NCBI RefSeq assembly: GCF_000735365.1
Contig: NZ_JMPL01000003.1
Span: 1 to 64,000 of the forward strand
Reading direction: 5' to 3'
DNA length: 64,000 nucleotides
Source of the DNA: Kluyvera ascorbata ATCC 33433
GTDB taxonomy: Bacteria; Pseudomonadota; Gammaproteobacteria; Enterobacterales; Enterobacteriaceae
Made by a program: the position numbers and the translations under genes. This document shows positions 20,682 to 30,388 of the stretch, one piece after another; the stretch's first letter is position 1; every line of letters starts with the position of its first letter. The notes beneath the pieces were generated by a model. That model saw only the letters and a program-made list of their open reading frames with translations. It ran no database searches and was not told where the DNA came from.

Positions 20682-21266
20682 GTGACGATTAAACTGATTG
20701 TCGGCCTGGCTAACCCCGGCGCAGAGTACGCGGGAACGCGTCATAACGCGGGTGCCTGGTACGTCGATTTGCTGGCAGAGCGTTTTCGCGCGCCGCTGCG
20801 TGAAGAAAGTAAGTTTTTTGGCTACACCTCGCGCATTAATATGGCGGGAGAAGATGTTCGCCTGCTGGTGCCAACCACCTTTATGAACCTCAGCGGCAAA
20901 GCCGTTGCGGCGCTGGCGACCTTCTATCGTATTAATCCAGATGAAATTCTGGTGGCTCACGATGAGCTGGACCTCCCACCCGGCGTGGCAAAGTTCAAGC
21001 TCGGCGGCGGCCACGGCGGCCATAATGGCCTGAAGGACATCATCAGCAAACTGGGTAATAACCCTAATTTTCACCGCTTACGCATCGGAATTGGTCATCC
21101 GGGCGATAAAAGCAAAGTTGTTGGCTTTGTCTTAGGCAAGCCTCAGTCTGCCGAACAGAAGCTGATTGACGATGCCGTAGACGAAGCGGCGCGCTGTACC
21201 GAGATCTGGCTGAAAGACGGGCTGACCAAAGCGACGAATCGTCTGCACGCTTTCAAAGCGCAATAA
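20682..21266 (+). CDS. pth: Peptidyl-tRNA hydrolase
   Basis: A 194-residue enzyme that releases tRNA from prematurely dropped peptidyl-tRNA. The catalytic histidine is His21 in [22 protein letters not shown] and HDELDLPPG are further conserved active-site stretches. It is the same length as E. coli Pth and nearly identical. It starts with GTG at 20682 with AGGAATAAC upstream, as in E. coli. ychF follows 159 bp downstream in the same direction. Confidence 0.97.
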   Translation: MTIKLIVGLANPGAEYAGTRHNAGAWYVDLLAERFRAPLREESKFFGYTSRINMAGEDVRLLVPTTFMNLSGKAVAALATFYRINPDEILVAHDELDLPPGVAKFKLGGGHGGHNGLKDIISKLGNNPNFHRLRIGIGHPGDKSKVVGFVLGKPQSAEQKLIDDAVDEAARCTEIWLKDGLTKATNRLHAFKAQ

Positions 21267-21425
21267 ATCTACTGCGGTACGAAAAAGTCTTCAGGTGCCG
21301 CCACCACATCAGGATGAAGTACGGTTTTTTTCCTGTATGACGTGTATAATAGGCGGAGTTATTTACTTTTCTACAATCTGTTTTCTACAACAGGTTGAAT
21401 ATCAAAAGATTAAGGTGATTTAAAC

Positions 21426-22520
21426 ATGGGATTCAAATGCGGTATCGTTGGTTTGCCAAACGTAGGCAAATCCACCCTGTTCAACGCGCTCACCAAAGCG
21501 GGTATTGAAGCGGCAAACTTCCCGTTCTGTACTATTGAGCCGAACACAGGCGTTGTTCCGATGCCCGATCCGCGTCTGGACCAGCTGGCGGAAATCGTTA
21601 AACCTCAGCGCATCCTGCCAACCACCATGGAATTCGTTGATATCGCGGGCCTGGTAAAAGGTGCTTCCAAAGGTGAAGGCCTGGGTAACCAGTTCCTGAC
21701 CAACATCCGTGAAACCGAAGCTATCGGTCACGTTGTTCGCTGCTTCGAAAACGACAACATCATCCACGTGAACAACAAAGTGGACCCGGCTGACGACATC
21801 GACGTTATCAACACCGAGCTGGCGCTGTCTGACCTCGACACCTGCGAACGTGCCCTGCACCGTGTACAGAAAAAAGCCAAAGGTGGCGATAAAGACGCTA
21901 AAGCTGAACAGGCTGCGCTGGAAAAATGTCTGCCACAGCTGGAAAACGCGGGCATGCTGCGCGCGCTGAAAACGCTGACTGAAGAAGACAAAGCGGCCAT
22001 TAAATACCTGAGCTTCCTGACCCTGAAGCCAACCATGTATATCGCTAACGTCAACGAAGACGGTTTTGAAAATAACCCGTACCTCGACAAAGTGCGTGAA
22101 ATTGCAGCGGCTGAAGGTTCTGTTGTGGTCGCCGTATGTGCCGCCGTTGAAGCCGACATCGCTGAACTCGACGACGCCGACCGTGAAGAATTCATGGCTG
22201 AAATGGGCCTTGAAGAGCCAGGTCTGAACCGCGTTATCCGCGCCGGTTATGAACTGCTGAACCTGCAGACCTACTTCACCGCTGGCGTGAAAGAAGTCCG
22301 TGCATGGACTATCCCAGTTGGTGCAACTGCACCGCAGGCTGCGGGTAAAATCCACACCGACTTCGAAAAAGGCTTTATCCGTGCACAGACCATCGCATTT
22401 GAAGACTTCATCACCTACAAAGGTGAGCAAGGTGCGAAAGAAGCCGGCAAGATGCGTGCAGAAGGGAAAGATTACATCGTTAAAGATGGCGATGTGATGA
22501 ACTTCCTGTTCAACGTCTAA
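21426..22520 (+). CDS. ychF: Ribosome-associated ATPase YchF (OLA1 family)
   Basis: A 364-residue Obg-family P-loop protein that prefers ATP. The Walker A motif is GLPNVGKST (8-16), G3 is DIAGLV (~69-74), and NVNEDG replaces the usual NKxD specificity motif, which explains the ATP preference. A coiled-coil segment (~130-195) and a C-terminal TGS domain follow. YchF binds ribosomes and influences stress responses. It has one more residue than E. coli YchF, in the TLTEEDKAA part of the helical domain. Confidence 0.96.
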   Translation: MGFKCGIVGLPNVGKSTLFNALTKAGIEAANFPFCTIEPNTGVVPMPDPRLDQLAEIVKPQRILPTTMEFVDIAGLVKGASKGEGLGNQFLTNIRETEAIGHVVRCFENDNIIHVNNKVDPADDIDVINTELALSDLDTCERALHRVQKKAKGGDKDAKAEQAALEKCLPQLENAGMLRALKTLTEEDKAAIKYLSFLTLKPTMYIANVNEDGFENNPYLDKVREIAAAEGSVVVAVCAAVEADIAELDDADREEFMAEMGLEEPGLNRVIRAGYELLNLQTYFTAGVKEVRAWTIPVGATAPQAAGKIHTDFEKGFIRAQTIAFEDFITYKGEQGAKEAGKMRAEGKDYIVKDGDVMNFLFNV

Positions 22521-22570
22521 TCCGCTATTCCTGGCGGTCATCCATCGCCCGGGAAACCAGCCCATGAACT

Positions 22571-22599
22571 AAAAATCCACGCAACTGCGTGGATTTTTT
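22571..22599 (+). terminator. ychF terminator
   Basis: AAAAATCCACGCA-ac-TGCGTGGATTTTTTT, an intrinsic terminator 50 bp after the ychF stop. Its core matches two later terminators at 40630 and 44639. Confidence 0.85.
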
Positions 22600-22790
22600 T
22601 CATCACCAGCACTTCCCAGCGGGATACCGCTGCCGGGACTTAAGGCCATATAGCAGCGGTGTTAACGATCGTATACCACTACCGCCAATTGTGGCCAGGC
22701 AAGAGCCATGTGGTTGGCTGTTAGGGCTCTCAACGCTGCTAAAATCGTTGTTGTTCTTACGTAACTTAACCTGCTCTGAGCGCGTACACC

Positions 22791-24278
22791 TTAGGTTTTA
22801 ACGGTAAATTCGCTGATAAACTGCGGCAACTCATCACCGGTAATAGGCTCTGATATATAGTTGCCCTGATAGAACGAAATACCAGACTCTTGCAAAATAG
22901 CCATTTTCTCCGGCCGGTCTACGCCTTCGGCAATACAATAGCGATTCGTTAGCTTGCAGTAATAAGAGAGGCTTTTGACCAGCGCTAACGCCTCACCATC
23001 CCGACTCAGGGCATCCACCACATTCATATCCAACTTGTAGCCATCGAACTGAAACTTTCGTACCGGGAAATTCACGCTATTGCGTGAAAAGCAATCATCC
23101 AGGACGATGCTAAAGTCTAACTTTTGCAGGTAGGCAAGATTGTCTAGCGATTGTTCATTTTGGCTAAGATCGTTACGCTCATTAATCTCCAGAACAAATT
23201 TTTTAGTCCAGTCAGAGGATGTCAGCTGTTTTTTGGCCGTTTCCAACATTCTGACCAGGCCATCATTATCGATGGTACTGGACTCAATATTAATTGAGAA
23301 GAAATACTTGCCTTGATAAAAGTTAATATAGCTTACCGTTTTCTGGATAAGAAATGCCGTCAAGATAATCCACACATAAGTGGAATGTAACTTAGGCAAA
23401 AACTCATTCGGTGTTAAAACATGACCTTTGCTATACCATCTAATCAGAATTTCAAAACCCTCAAGATTTTTAGGACCTTGAGTCACCGGCTGGAAGACAA
23501 CAAACAGCTCATTACTGTACAAAGCATGTGCGAACTCCCTCTCAAATGAAGAAAGACGACTTAGCATAGTGATATCTCCGTTAGCCATGCCTGTTTTTTC
23601 ATGGATACTAGAAAATAAATAGGGAATCACTCCCGATACTTTCTTAATCCCAGACAGGCGCTGATTATATAGCGTTTTTTTGCTCACACCTAGATAGTCA
23701 GCCTGTTCGGCAATATTAACTCCCTGAAACAGGCCCGCCATGACCTGCATTTCTTTTTTTGATAGTCCTTCTTTCCTATCATTACCATGCAGATCATCAT
23801 GCTTCCCTAAATAGAAATTCTCTGCTATCACCACACTTTTTAAATATGGACAAACATTCCTCTCAGGTAATAAAAGTTCAGATAATTTATCACAGGGCAG
23901 ATCGGATGGCGCAATATGAATCACTGCGTTATCAATTTTAGTTTTTGCCACCTGGGATTTAATCACATTCCACAGCCAGGAAGCCGGCAGTTTGCTGATA
24001 ATGAGCACCCAAAAGATATGTCCCGAGCGATTTAATATCGATATTAATGACTTAAGCGTTGAAAGCATCCAATAGGGTTCATTAGGGACATAGACAACCA
24101 TTCTTTCGTTCTGAAGGACTTGCACATTATCAATACTTTCCTCACTTTCAACATCTAAAACAGCCACATCATTATTGTCGTGCAGCATCGCGAGAAGACC
24201 ATGAGTAGCCATACCACAGGGTGATAAAATATAATCAACATCTCTACAACTGACACTATCTATGTCTTTATCAAACAT
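22791..24278 (-). CDS. LuxR-type HTH protein with C-terminal EAL domain
   Basis: A ~495-residue protein with an N-terminal region (~1-165) of unknown fold, a LuxR-type helix-turn-helix (~171-220: LSKKEMQVMAGLFQG...YLGVSKKTLYNQR) and an EAL domain (~250-495). Most EAL catalytic residues can be matched: Glu of FEILIRW, Asn of SINIES, Glu of VLEINE, the DD pair, Lys of YKLD, Glu of IAEGVD and Gln of YQGN. The DDFGTG loop 6 is altered to DDCFSR, so phosphodiesterase activity is doubtful. I start at ATG 24278, which has GAGG at good spacing; ATG 24323 has no ribosome site. Its neighbour is a fimbrial operon pointing away, so a role in controlling the fimbriae is inferred, comparable to FimK-like proteins. 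Its AT content is higher than the core genes. Confidence 0.82.
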   Translation of the reverse strand: MFDKDIDSVSCRDVDYILSPCGMATHGLLAMLHDNNDVAVLDVESEESIDNVQVLQNERMVVYVPNEPYWMLSTLKSLISILNRSGHIFWVLIISKLPASWLWNVIKSQVAKTKIDNAVIHIAPSDLPCDKLSELLLPERNVCPYLKSVVIAENFYLGKHDDLHGNDRKEGLSKKEMQVMAGLFQGVNIAEQADYLGVSKKTLYNQRLSGIKKVSGVIPYLFSSIHEKTGMANGDITMLSRLSSFEREFAHALYSNELFVVFQPVTQGPKNLEGFEILIRWYSKGHVLTPNEFLPKLHSTYVWIILTAFLIQKTVSYINFYQGKYFFSINIESSTIDNDGLVRMLETAKKQLTSSDWTKKFVLEINERNDLSQNEQSLDNLAYLQKLDFSIVLDDCFSRNSVNFPVRKFQFDGYKLDMNVVDALSRDGEALALVKSLSYYCKLTNRYCIAEGVDRPEKMAILQESGISFYQGNYISEPITGDELPQFISEFTVKT

Positions 24279-25198
24279 CCTTGCCTCATTTGTCTGAAAA
24301 TCACCTTGATTCGACGTTGTCATACACAAAACGAGGTTTAAGAATTTACACTATGGCATCAAAATCAACACAGTAGCCTCTGTCCTGGCTATCCGTATTT
24401 TAAGTGATCATATGTTTAAATATGCTTTTAAAACTCATGTTTGAATACAGACTTAGAATGCAAAACCTCCTGGTACAGATAAACACCATCGGTAATCTTA
24501 ATACGCCAACATCCATCATTCCTCATTTTTTAAACTACTAAAAATAACTTTATATTAATTTATACTGCACTAACTGAATAAAACGATGCTTAAACCACCG
24601 TGGCATTAGCGACGCGATACTGTCAACAGTCATCGCATTCCCCTACTTAAGTAGTATTACGTCACATAATGATGTCTACGATCTCATCACCACGATTTTT
24701 CCCCATTCCGCTCAATATCTTGACACGCAATACGCTCGAAAAAACAACAATGCAACATACTTAAGTCTTTGTATTCAAATGATTAACTTGCAGTCATTAT
24801 GAGCAACATAGGAAAAATAACAAATTTTATGGGTGCATTCATATCTTTTAGGATTTTTCCCAAAACAACTAATTACCTCAGAAAATAACGGGACAAATCT
24901 GAAATCATGTAAAAAAAATGAAAAAAATTAAAGTTAGATGAGATTAGTCTTAAGATAAATCTCGTGGTTTATGTTAGGTGGGGCTTAATATATTTCCAAC
25001 CATCAGAACTGAATTGGCGAGTGGGACAAAACCCGGCCATGAATACTTTTGACGAACATTACTGGCGTATCCGCCATTTACTCATGCCCCTACTCTATAA
25101 TAATAACCCTCACACTAACCTCAACCCGGATTTAACACCGACGGCGGTTTCGCACGCTTATCACACACAATGATTCATCTTCAAAACAAGGATGCTTA
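24279..25198. other. AT-rich divergent region between the EAL regulator and fimbrial operon
   Basis: About 920 bp, strongly AT-rich, with the promoters of both units. I looked for the short inverted repeats and recombinase genes of an invertible fim switch and saw none. A 69-codon frame at 24964-25173 has no recognisable product or ribosome site. AAGGA at about 25188 serves the pilin start at 25199. Confidence 0.6.
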
Positions 25199-25732
25199 AT
25201 GAAAGCTCAACTTTTTTTCATCTCTCTTGCCATGATGTCGTCATCCGCATTTGCGGCTTCGGCAAATACCGTGCAATTTAAAGGCGAAGTAAACGCACAA
25301 ACCTGTACGGTCAATATTAATGGCAACTCGACGGCACCAATTGTATTACTGCCAACGGTATCAACGGGCTCTCTTAGCACAGCAAAAGCCACCGCGGGCG
25401 ATACGAAATTCACCGTGAACGTCACCGGCTGCAACACCACCGATGCGGCAACCATTTCAACCGTATTGGCTGGCAATAACATCACCACAAACAGCAACCT
25501 TGGCAACGTGGGCGGTACCGCAACCAACGTTTCTATTCAGATTATGGATAGCGACGGCTCTACGGCATTATCTTTTGTAAATGGTTCAACGGTGAAAACC
25601 ACCTCATTTAGTAAAGACGCAGCCTCAGCAACCGCGTCACAGGATCTCACCGCACGTTACTACGCAGAAACGGCAGGCGTGACGCCTGGGACCGTAATCG
25701 CCTCGGCACAGTATTCCATTTCCTATAATTAA
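25199..25732 (+). CDS. Major fimbrial subunit (type 1-like pilin)
   Basis: A 177-residue exported pilin. A signal peptide (MKAQLFFISLAMMSSSAFA) ends at about residue 19-20. The FKGEVNAQTCTVNINGNS segment and a second cysteine in NVTGCNTT form the conserved disulfide. The C-terminus, ASAQYSISYN, has the alternating hydrophobic pattern and penultimate tyrosine that chaperone and usher recognise. The mature protein is very rich in Thr, Ser, Ala and Asn. As the first gene of the operon it is expected to form the fimbrial shaft. The specific fimbrial type is not known to me. Confidence 0.9.
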   Translation: MKAQLFFISLAMMSSSAFAASANTVQFKGEVNAQTCTVNINGNSTAPIVLLPTVSTGSLSTAKATAGDTKFTVNVTGCNTTDAATISTVLAGNNITTNSNLGNVGGTATNVSIQIMDSDGSTALSFVNGSTVKTTSFSKDAASATASQDLTARYYAETAGVTPGTVIASAQYSISYN

Positions 25733-25772
25733 ACCGTCAGGCGCATAGCAATATGTGCCTGCCAGGATCCCC

Positions 25773-26492
25773 ATGTTTAAAAAAACAGTCTGCATTCTGC
25801 CATTGCTGTATTTCACCGGCTTAACGGCCAGCGCTAGCGTCGTGATGGAAGGTAACCGAGTCATTTTAGATGCCAGCCTCGCGCAGAAGACCGTCAAATT
25901 TACCAACAACGATAGTTTCCCCTACATCGTTCAGGTCTGGCTATCCGTAACGCCAGATGGCAAAGAGGCTGACGGCCAGCAAAATAGGCTCGCGGTATCG
26001 CCGGCTATTTTTAAAATTGGGCCGAAGCAAGATCAGGTGATCAGCCTGCTAAATCCGGCGGCGGGACAGAAACTGACTAAAGAGCAGGTATCCTATCTGC
26101 ATTTTACTCAGGTCCCTTCAATGCCCGCAGACCAGCAGGATAAAAATAAGCTGGTTCTCATCGTTAATAGTACGGTGAAGATCTTCTTGCGCCCCTCTGA
26201 CTTGCCTATTGCCTACGAGCAGATGCTCGATTTCGTTCATTATAAAATTGAGAAAAATACCCATGGTTGCTACCTCGAGGTCAGCAATCAGTCACCCTAT
26301 TATCTCAATAGTATTCGTGTCTCTATGCCGTCTGGCGCGACAAAGAGCGCAATCCCCATGACCATGCTCGCACCTGAGTCAACTGTCCAACTAAAGGCCA
26401 ACTGCGATGCCGTGCAGAATGCAAAAGAGATTCGCGTTGGTTTCCTCAATGACTACGGCGTATTGCAAGAAAAAACGCTGAAAGCGCGTTAA
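25773..26492 (+). CDS. Periplasmic fimbrial chaperone 1
   Basis: A 239-residue PapD-family chaperone with a signal peptide (MFKKTVCILPLLYFTGLTASA). It has the first Ig-like domain motif NRVILDASLAQKTVKFTNND and the SPAIFKIGPKQDQVISL stretch that donates the G1 strand. The family tyrosine/lysine-rich HFTQVPSMPADQQDKNKLVL region is present. It binds pilin subunits after export and delivers them to the usher. I start at ATG 25773 (AGGA upstream) rather than 25755. It lies 40 bp after the pilin gene and 15 bp before the usher gene. Confidence 0.9.
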   Translation: MFKKTVCILPLLYFTGLTASASVVMEGNRVILDASLAQKTVKFTNNDSFPYIVQVWLSVTPDGKEADGQQNRLAVSPAIFKIGPKQDQVISLLNPAAGQKLTKEQVSYLHFTQVPSMPADQQDKNKLVLIVNSTVKIFLRPSDLPIAYEQMLDFVHYKIEKNTHGCYLEVSNQSPYYLNSIRVSMPSGATKSAIPMTMLAPESTVQLKANCDAVQNAKEIRVGFLNDYGVLQEKTLKAR

Positions 26493-26507
26493 CCGGGAAA
26501 TGTGGTA

Positions 26508-29042
26508 ATGATATTAAGGACAATAGTGTTAACACTGTTCGTTACCCCGTTATCATTATCCGTATATGCCAGTTCGGGCAGCACGGATATACATAACAGC
26601 GATAGCGACTATGTTTTTGACACAACACTATTAAAAGGGAGCGGTTTACCAGTTGATGATATTATCAACTATATCTCTAATGATAAAATAAAGCCTGGCG
26701 TCTATTCGGTTGATATTCAGCTTAATGGCATATTCTTATCGCATGAAAATGTCGATTTCCACGTCACGAAAGAGAGCACGCAGCCATGCTTCTCGCCTGC
26801 ACTCATCGCGCAGCTGCCGCTAAAAGATAAAGCCACTGTAAAATCAGACAGTTGTTATTTTTTATCCGCGGTGGTTGCACAGTCATCTGTCGATACCGAC
26901 ATGACCAAAATGCGGGTGAATATTATTATTCCTGAAACCGAGCTGATTAAAACACCTCGAGGATATGTTCCGCCGGACGATCTGAATGCCGGGGAAACCA
27001 TGCTCCTGTCAAATTACAGCCTGAATCAGTATTACTCGCGATTTAACGGCAGCGCTAACGGTGATTATCAATCAACCTGGGTTAGCTTAAATAACGCGAT
27101 AAACTTCGGACAATGGCAGTTGCGTCAGCAGGGCTCCTGGTCACACAGCTCTCCGGGGAAAACCTTATGGTCCAGCAACCGCGCCTACCTCCAGCGCCCT
27201 ATTTTGCCCATCAGAAGCAGCCTGACGGTTGGCGATAGCTATACCGCCGGTAATTTCTTCTCCGGTATGGCCTTTCGCGGCGTTTCGCTCGCTTCTGACG
27301 ACCGAATGCTGCCTCAGTCCCAGCAGGGCTATGCCCCTGTGGTGCGCGGCGTTGCCAGGAGCAATGCCCGCGTCACTGTGAGCCAGGGCAAAGCTGTTAT
27401 CTACGAAACCACCGTTCCTCCCGGCAGTTTTGAGATTAGCGACCTGTACCCGGTCTCTTATTCCGGGGATCTCGCCGTGACGGTCACCGAAGCCGATGGC
27501 AGCGTCAGCACCTTTACCGTGCCCTACGCCGCGGGTCCTGAATCCGTCAGACAGGGAATGTTCAAATACGCTGCCATAGCGGGTCGTTCCCGCTATGTGG
27601 GCGACGAGGACCCTTTCACCGAATTCACGCTACAATACGGCGTGAGCAATAACATCACCACCAACCTTGGCAGCCGCCTGGCGCAGGGCTACTTCTCCGC
27701 CGTCATGGGCGCAGTGCACTCCTCCGAGCTTGGCGCCTTCGGACTGGACTCAACGTTCTCACAGGCCGATTTGCCCAACGGTTCGCAAACCGGCTGGATG
27801 TTCCATGCCAGCTATAGCAAACGTATTGAACCCACCAATACCACCATCGCCATCGCCGGATATCGCTACTCAACGGCTGGCTACCGCGATCTTTCAGACG
27901 TTTTTGGCTTACGCCAGGCAAGGGAAGAGAATAAGCAAGACTGGACCTCGACGACCTTAAACCAGTCCTCCCGCTTTGAAGTCTCCGTCACCCAGGATAT
28001 GGATGCCCTTGGTAGCGTCTGGCTTTCGGGCTCAACGCAGGCCTACCGCGACGGCCGAAGCCCGGATAAGCAATACCAGTTTGGCTATAGCAAGCAGTTT
28101 GCCAACGGCATATCGATAAATGCGTCAATTGCACGTACCCGCTACAGCGAGGTTTATCGCTCAACCATTGATGGAGGAATTGGCTATGACAACTATATCA
28201 ATAACTATTATTCCGCCAATCAGCAGACCCTAAGCTCGGTCTCGGTTTCCATTCCCTTTGGCCAGAACCGGCAGACGACGCTCAGCTCAACCTACACGCA
28301 ACAAAACGGCATCGGTTCAACCTTGCAATCCACGCTATCCGGCGTCACGGACAGCGAACGCCCGTTAAGCTATGGCGTCACCTACGCGCGCGACTACGAC
28401 AACACGCATTCCGTCGGCGGTACCCTGCAAACCGCTACGACAATTGGGTCTCTGCAAGGCACCCTCTCGCATGGCAAAAACTACTCTCAGGGGTCCGCGG
28501 GGCTGCAGGGCGCGGTGGTGATTCATAAAGATGGCATCACCGCAGGGCCTTATCTGGGCGAAACCTTCGCGTTAGTGGAGGCCAAGGGCGCCCAGGGCGC
28601 GACGATCGCCGGAAGTCAGAACGTGGCTATAGACAGATTTGGCTTTGCCCTGAGCCCATCTGTCGCGCCATATCAATATAACAACGTCGTTCTCGACTCG
28701 TCCGGGATAAACAAAAATGCCGAACTGGTATCAAGCAGTCAGCGCATTGCGCCTCTGGCTGGCGCGATGGTGCGGGTCAAATTTAGCGTCATCCACGGCT
28801 ACCCCATGCTCATTGATATTCGCTATCGCGGCAGCCTGCCGATTGGCGCCAGCATTTACGACAACGACGGTCGCTCTGTTGGCACGGTTGGGCAGAACAA
28901 TCAGGCTTGGGTTCGCAATGACAAACTGGAAGACACCTTGACCATTCAGTGGGGGAATCAGCAATCCTGCCGCTTGCATTATCACATTGCGGATGAGCAG
29001 AGCCACGACACCATTATTAAAACGCCTGGAGAATGCCGGTGA
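26508..29042 (+). CDS. Fimbrial outer-membrane usher
   Basis: An ~844-residue usher of the PapC/FimD family. It has a signal peptide to about residue 22, an N-terminal domain (FDTTLLKGSGLPVDDIINYIS, IKPGVYSVDIQLNG), a 24-strand beta-barrel with plug (SNYSLNQYYSRFNG, WQLRQQGSWSHS, RPILPIRSSLTVGDSYTAGNFF) and C-terminal domains with two cysteines. It forms the secretion pore and assembles chaperone-subunit complexes. ATG 26508 is preferred (GGGA 9 bases upstream) over GTG 26502. Its stop overlaps the start of the next gene. Confidence 0.95.
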   Translation: MILRTIVLTLFVTPLSLSVYASSGSTDIHNSDSDYVFDTTLLKGSGLPVDDIINYISNDKIKPGVYSVDIQLNGIFLSHENVDFHVTKESTQPCFSPALIAQLPLKDKATVKSDSCYFLSAVVAQSSVDTDMTKMRVNIIIPETELIKTPRGYVPPDDLNAGETMLLSNYSLNQYYSRFNGSANGDYQSTWVSLNNAINFGQWQLRQQGSWSHSSPGKTLWSSNRAYLQRPILPIRSSLTVGDSYTAGNFFSGMAFRGVSLASDDRMLPQSQQGYAPVVRGVARSNARVTVSQGKAVIYETTVPPGSFEISDLYPVSYSGDLAVTVTEADGSVSTFTVPYAAGPESVRQGMFKYAAIAGRSRYVGDEDPFTEFTLQYGVSNNITTNLGSRLAQGYFSAVMGAVHSSELGAFGLDSTFSQADLPNGSQTGWMFHASYSKRIEPTNTTIAIAGYRYSTAGYRDLSDVFGLRQAREENKQDWTSTTLNQSSRFEVSVTQDMDALGSVWLSGSTQAYRDGRSPDKQYQFGYSKQFANGISINASIARTRYSEVYRSTIDGGIGYDNYINNYYSANQQTLSSVSVSIPFGQNRQTTLSSTYTQQNGIGSTLQSTLSGVTDSERPLSYGVTYARDYDNTHSVGGTLQTATTIGSLQGTLSHGKNYSQGSAGLQGAVVIHKDGITAGPYLGETFALVEAKGAQGATIAGSQNVAIDRFGFALSPSVAPYQYNNVVLDSSGINKNAELVSSSQRIAPLAGAMVRVKFSVIHGYPMLIDIRYRGSLPIGASIYDNDGRSVGTVGQNNQAWVRNDKLEDTLTIQWGNQQSCRLHYHIADEQSHDTIIKTPGECR

Positions 29043-30388
29043 GACACCATTCCATGTTACGTACATTAATCTGGGGCGCTGCCCTCCTGCTTTTATCTGT
29101 CGCCACCGCGCAGGCAACCTGTACCCGTAAATCATCAATCGATGCCGGTTGCGATAGCTGTGGCGTGGGGATTGGGCTCGGCAACGTCAATATCACCAGC
29201 GCCTATCTCCAGCCTACGGGGACGCCGCTGGGCAGCACCGTATTCAGCATCACCACCGCATCACGCTACAGCAGCAGCGGCGCAGGCGACCTGGTTTTAT
29301 ACGAATGCGACGCCAGCGATGTCGGCAGTATCTACGAAGTGTTTGCCACCAACGGTGACGACCGCGTAGGCGGTTTCTACGACCTGGGCACCGATGACGG
29401 GAATCCAGACTATTACGCGACCTATTTCCCCTATGTCGGCATTAAGCTCACACACCTCAATTCTGGTATGCCCTTCACGCGCTATTGGCAGCAGTACCCG
29501 ATTACCAGCTACGCCACTGTCGGCAGCAAAATACAGATCCGGGTGAAAGATTTCAGCGCCATTCGCGCTGACCTGATACGTATCAGCGGGCTTCCTGGCA
29601 ATGGTGCAAGCCGTTATTGTGGCGCGACCAGTTCCAGCAATCCCTATGCGGGAATGGCCTCAGCTACGGGAACCTCAAGTTATTCCTGTACTCAGCCGAA
29701 TGGTTACGTCACCTTCAAAGGGCCCGGTATCGCCACCGATACTATCGGTTCGGATTCAGCCTATAACTATTCAACCTGGGGCACCGGACGCTGGATAGCG
29801 ATGGGCATGGGCACGTCCCCCATCTCGACCTTAACCCACACGGCGACCTGCGTGGCGCGTAACGTCACGCCACTGGTTCTGTTACCCACTATCAGCATCC
29901 AATCTCTGGAAGGCGGCGGAACATCACAGTCTAACTTTACCGTCTCCATTGAATGCGATAACACCGCCGTGTCCGGCGTCTCATCAGGAGGCACGGCGTT
30001 AGGGCTACAGGTACCGTATGAAAGCTATTTAGCCGCGCAAAAGCTGGGGCTGGTGAATAGCTCCGGCGGCGTGAGCTATCTCTTATCCGATGGCTATGGC
30101 ACCGATGCCACTATCGCCACCGGTGTCGGCATCGCGTTAAGCAACGCCGCAACCGGTACGGCGATGAACTTCCTGGGCTGGGGAGCCTGTACCTCCACCG
30201 GTTGCCCAAGCGGTAACGACGTGGGCTGGTATTCCGTGCTCACCGGCGCATCCGCCAGCGGTAGTTCGGCCTCTGGATATACCAACTACCAGTCGGTGCT
30301 GACCGCAACCTTGAAAAAAATACCGGGGCAGACGGTCACCGCAGGCAAAGTCAGCGCTAAAGCGTACGTCTGGGTGAGAGTACAGTGA
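29039..30388 (+). CDS. Fimbrial tip adhesin-like protein
   Basis: A ~449-residue exported protein with signal peptide (LRTLIWGAALLLLSVATAQA). A large cysteine-containing N-terminal domain (about 30-270) is followed by a C-terminal pilin-type domain (from about 280, TCVARNVTPLVLLPTIS) with a terminal strand ending AKAYVWVRVQ. This two-domain form is that of a tip adhesin. The receptor is unknown. Possible starts are ATG 29033, GTG 29039 and ATG 29054; GTG 29039 has GGAG 7 bases away and overlaps the usher stop as GTGA. The last codons overlap the second chaperone gene. Confidence 0.85.
   Translation: MRHHSMLRTLIWGAALLLLSVATAQATCTRKSSIDAGCDSCGVGIGLGNVNITSAYLQPTGTPLGSTVFSITTASRYSSSGAGDLVLYECDASDVGSIYEVFATNGDDRVGGFYDLGTDDGNPDYYATYFPYVGIKLTHLNSGMPFTRYWQQYPITSYATVGSKIQIRVKDFSAIRADLIRISGLPGNGASRYCGATSSSNPYAGMASATGTSSYSCTQPNGYVTFKGPGIATDTIGSDSAYNYSTWGTGRWIAMGMGTSPISTLTHTATCVARNVTPLVLLPTISIQSLEGGGTSQSNFTVSIECDNTAVSGVSSGGTALGLQVPYESYLAAQKLGLVNSSGGVSYLLSDGYGTDATIATGVGIALSNAATGTAMNFLGWGACTSTGCPSGNDVGWYSVLTGASASGSSASGYTNYQSVLTATLKKIPGQTVTAGKVSAKAYVWVRVQ

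Noticed and set aside
21420-22565. 381-codon open frame antisense to ychF
   Set aside because: Shadow of the strongly biased ychF coding sequence; composition is unlike a protein and no homology is apparent.
24964-25173. 69-codon open frame before the fimbrial pilin gene
   Set aside because: No ribosome site, no recognisable sequence, and located in the AT-rich promoter region.
24279-25198. Possible invertible fimbrial switch
   Set aside because: No paired short inverted repeats flanking a promoter were found by eye, and no FimB/FimE-type recombinase gene is present in the window.
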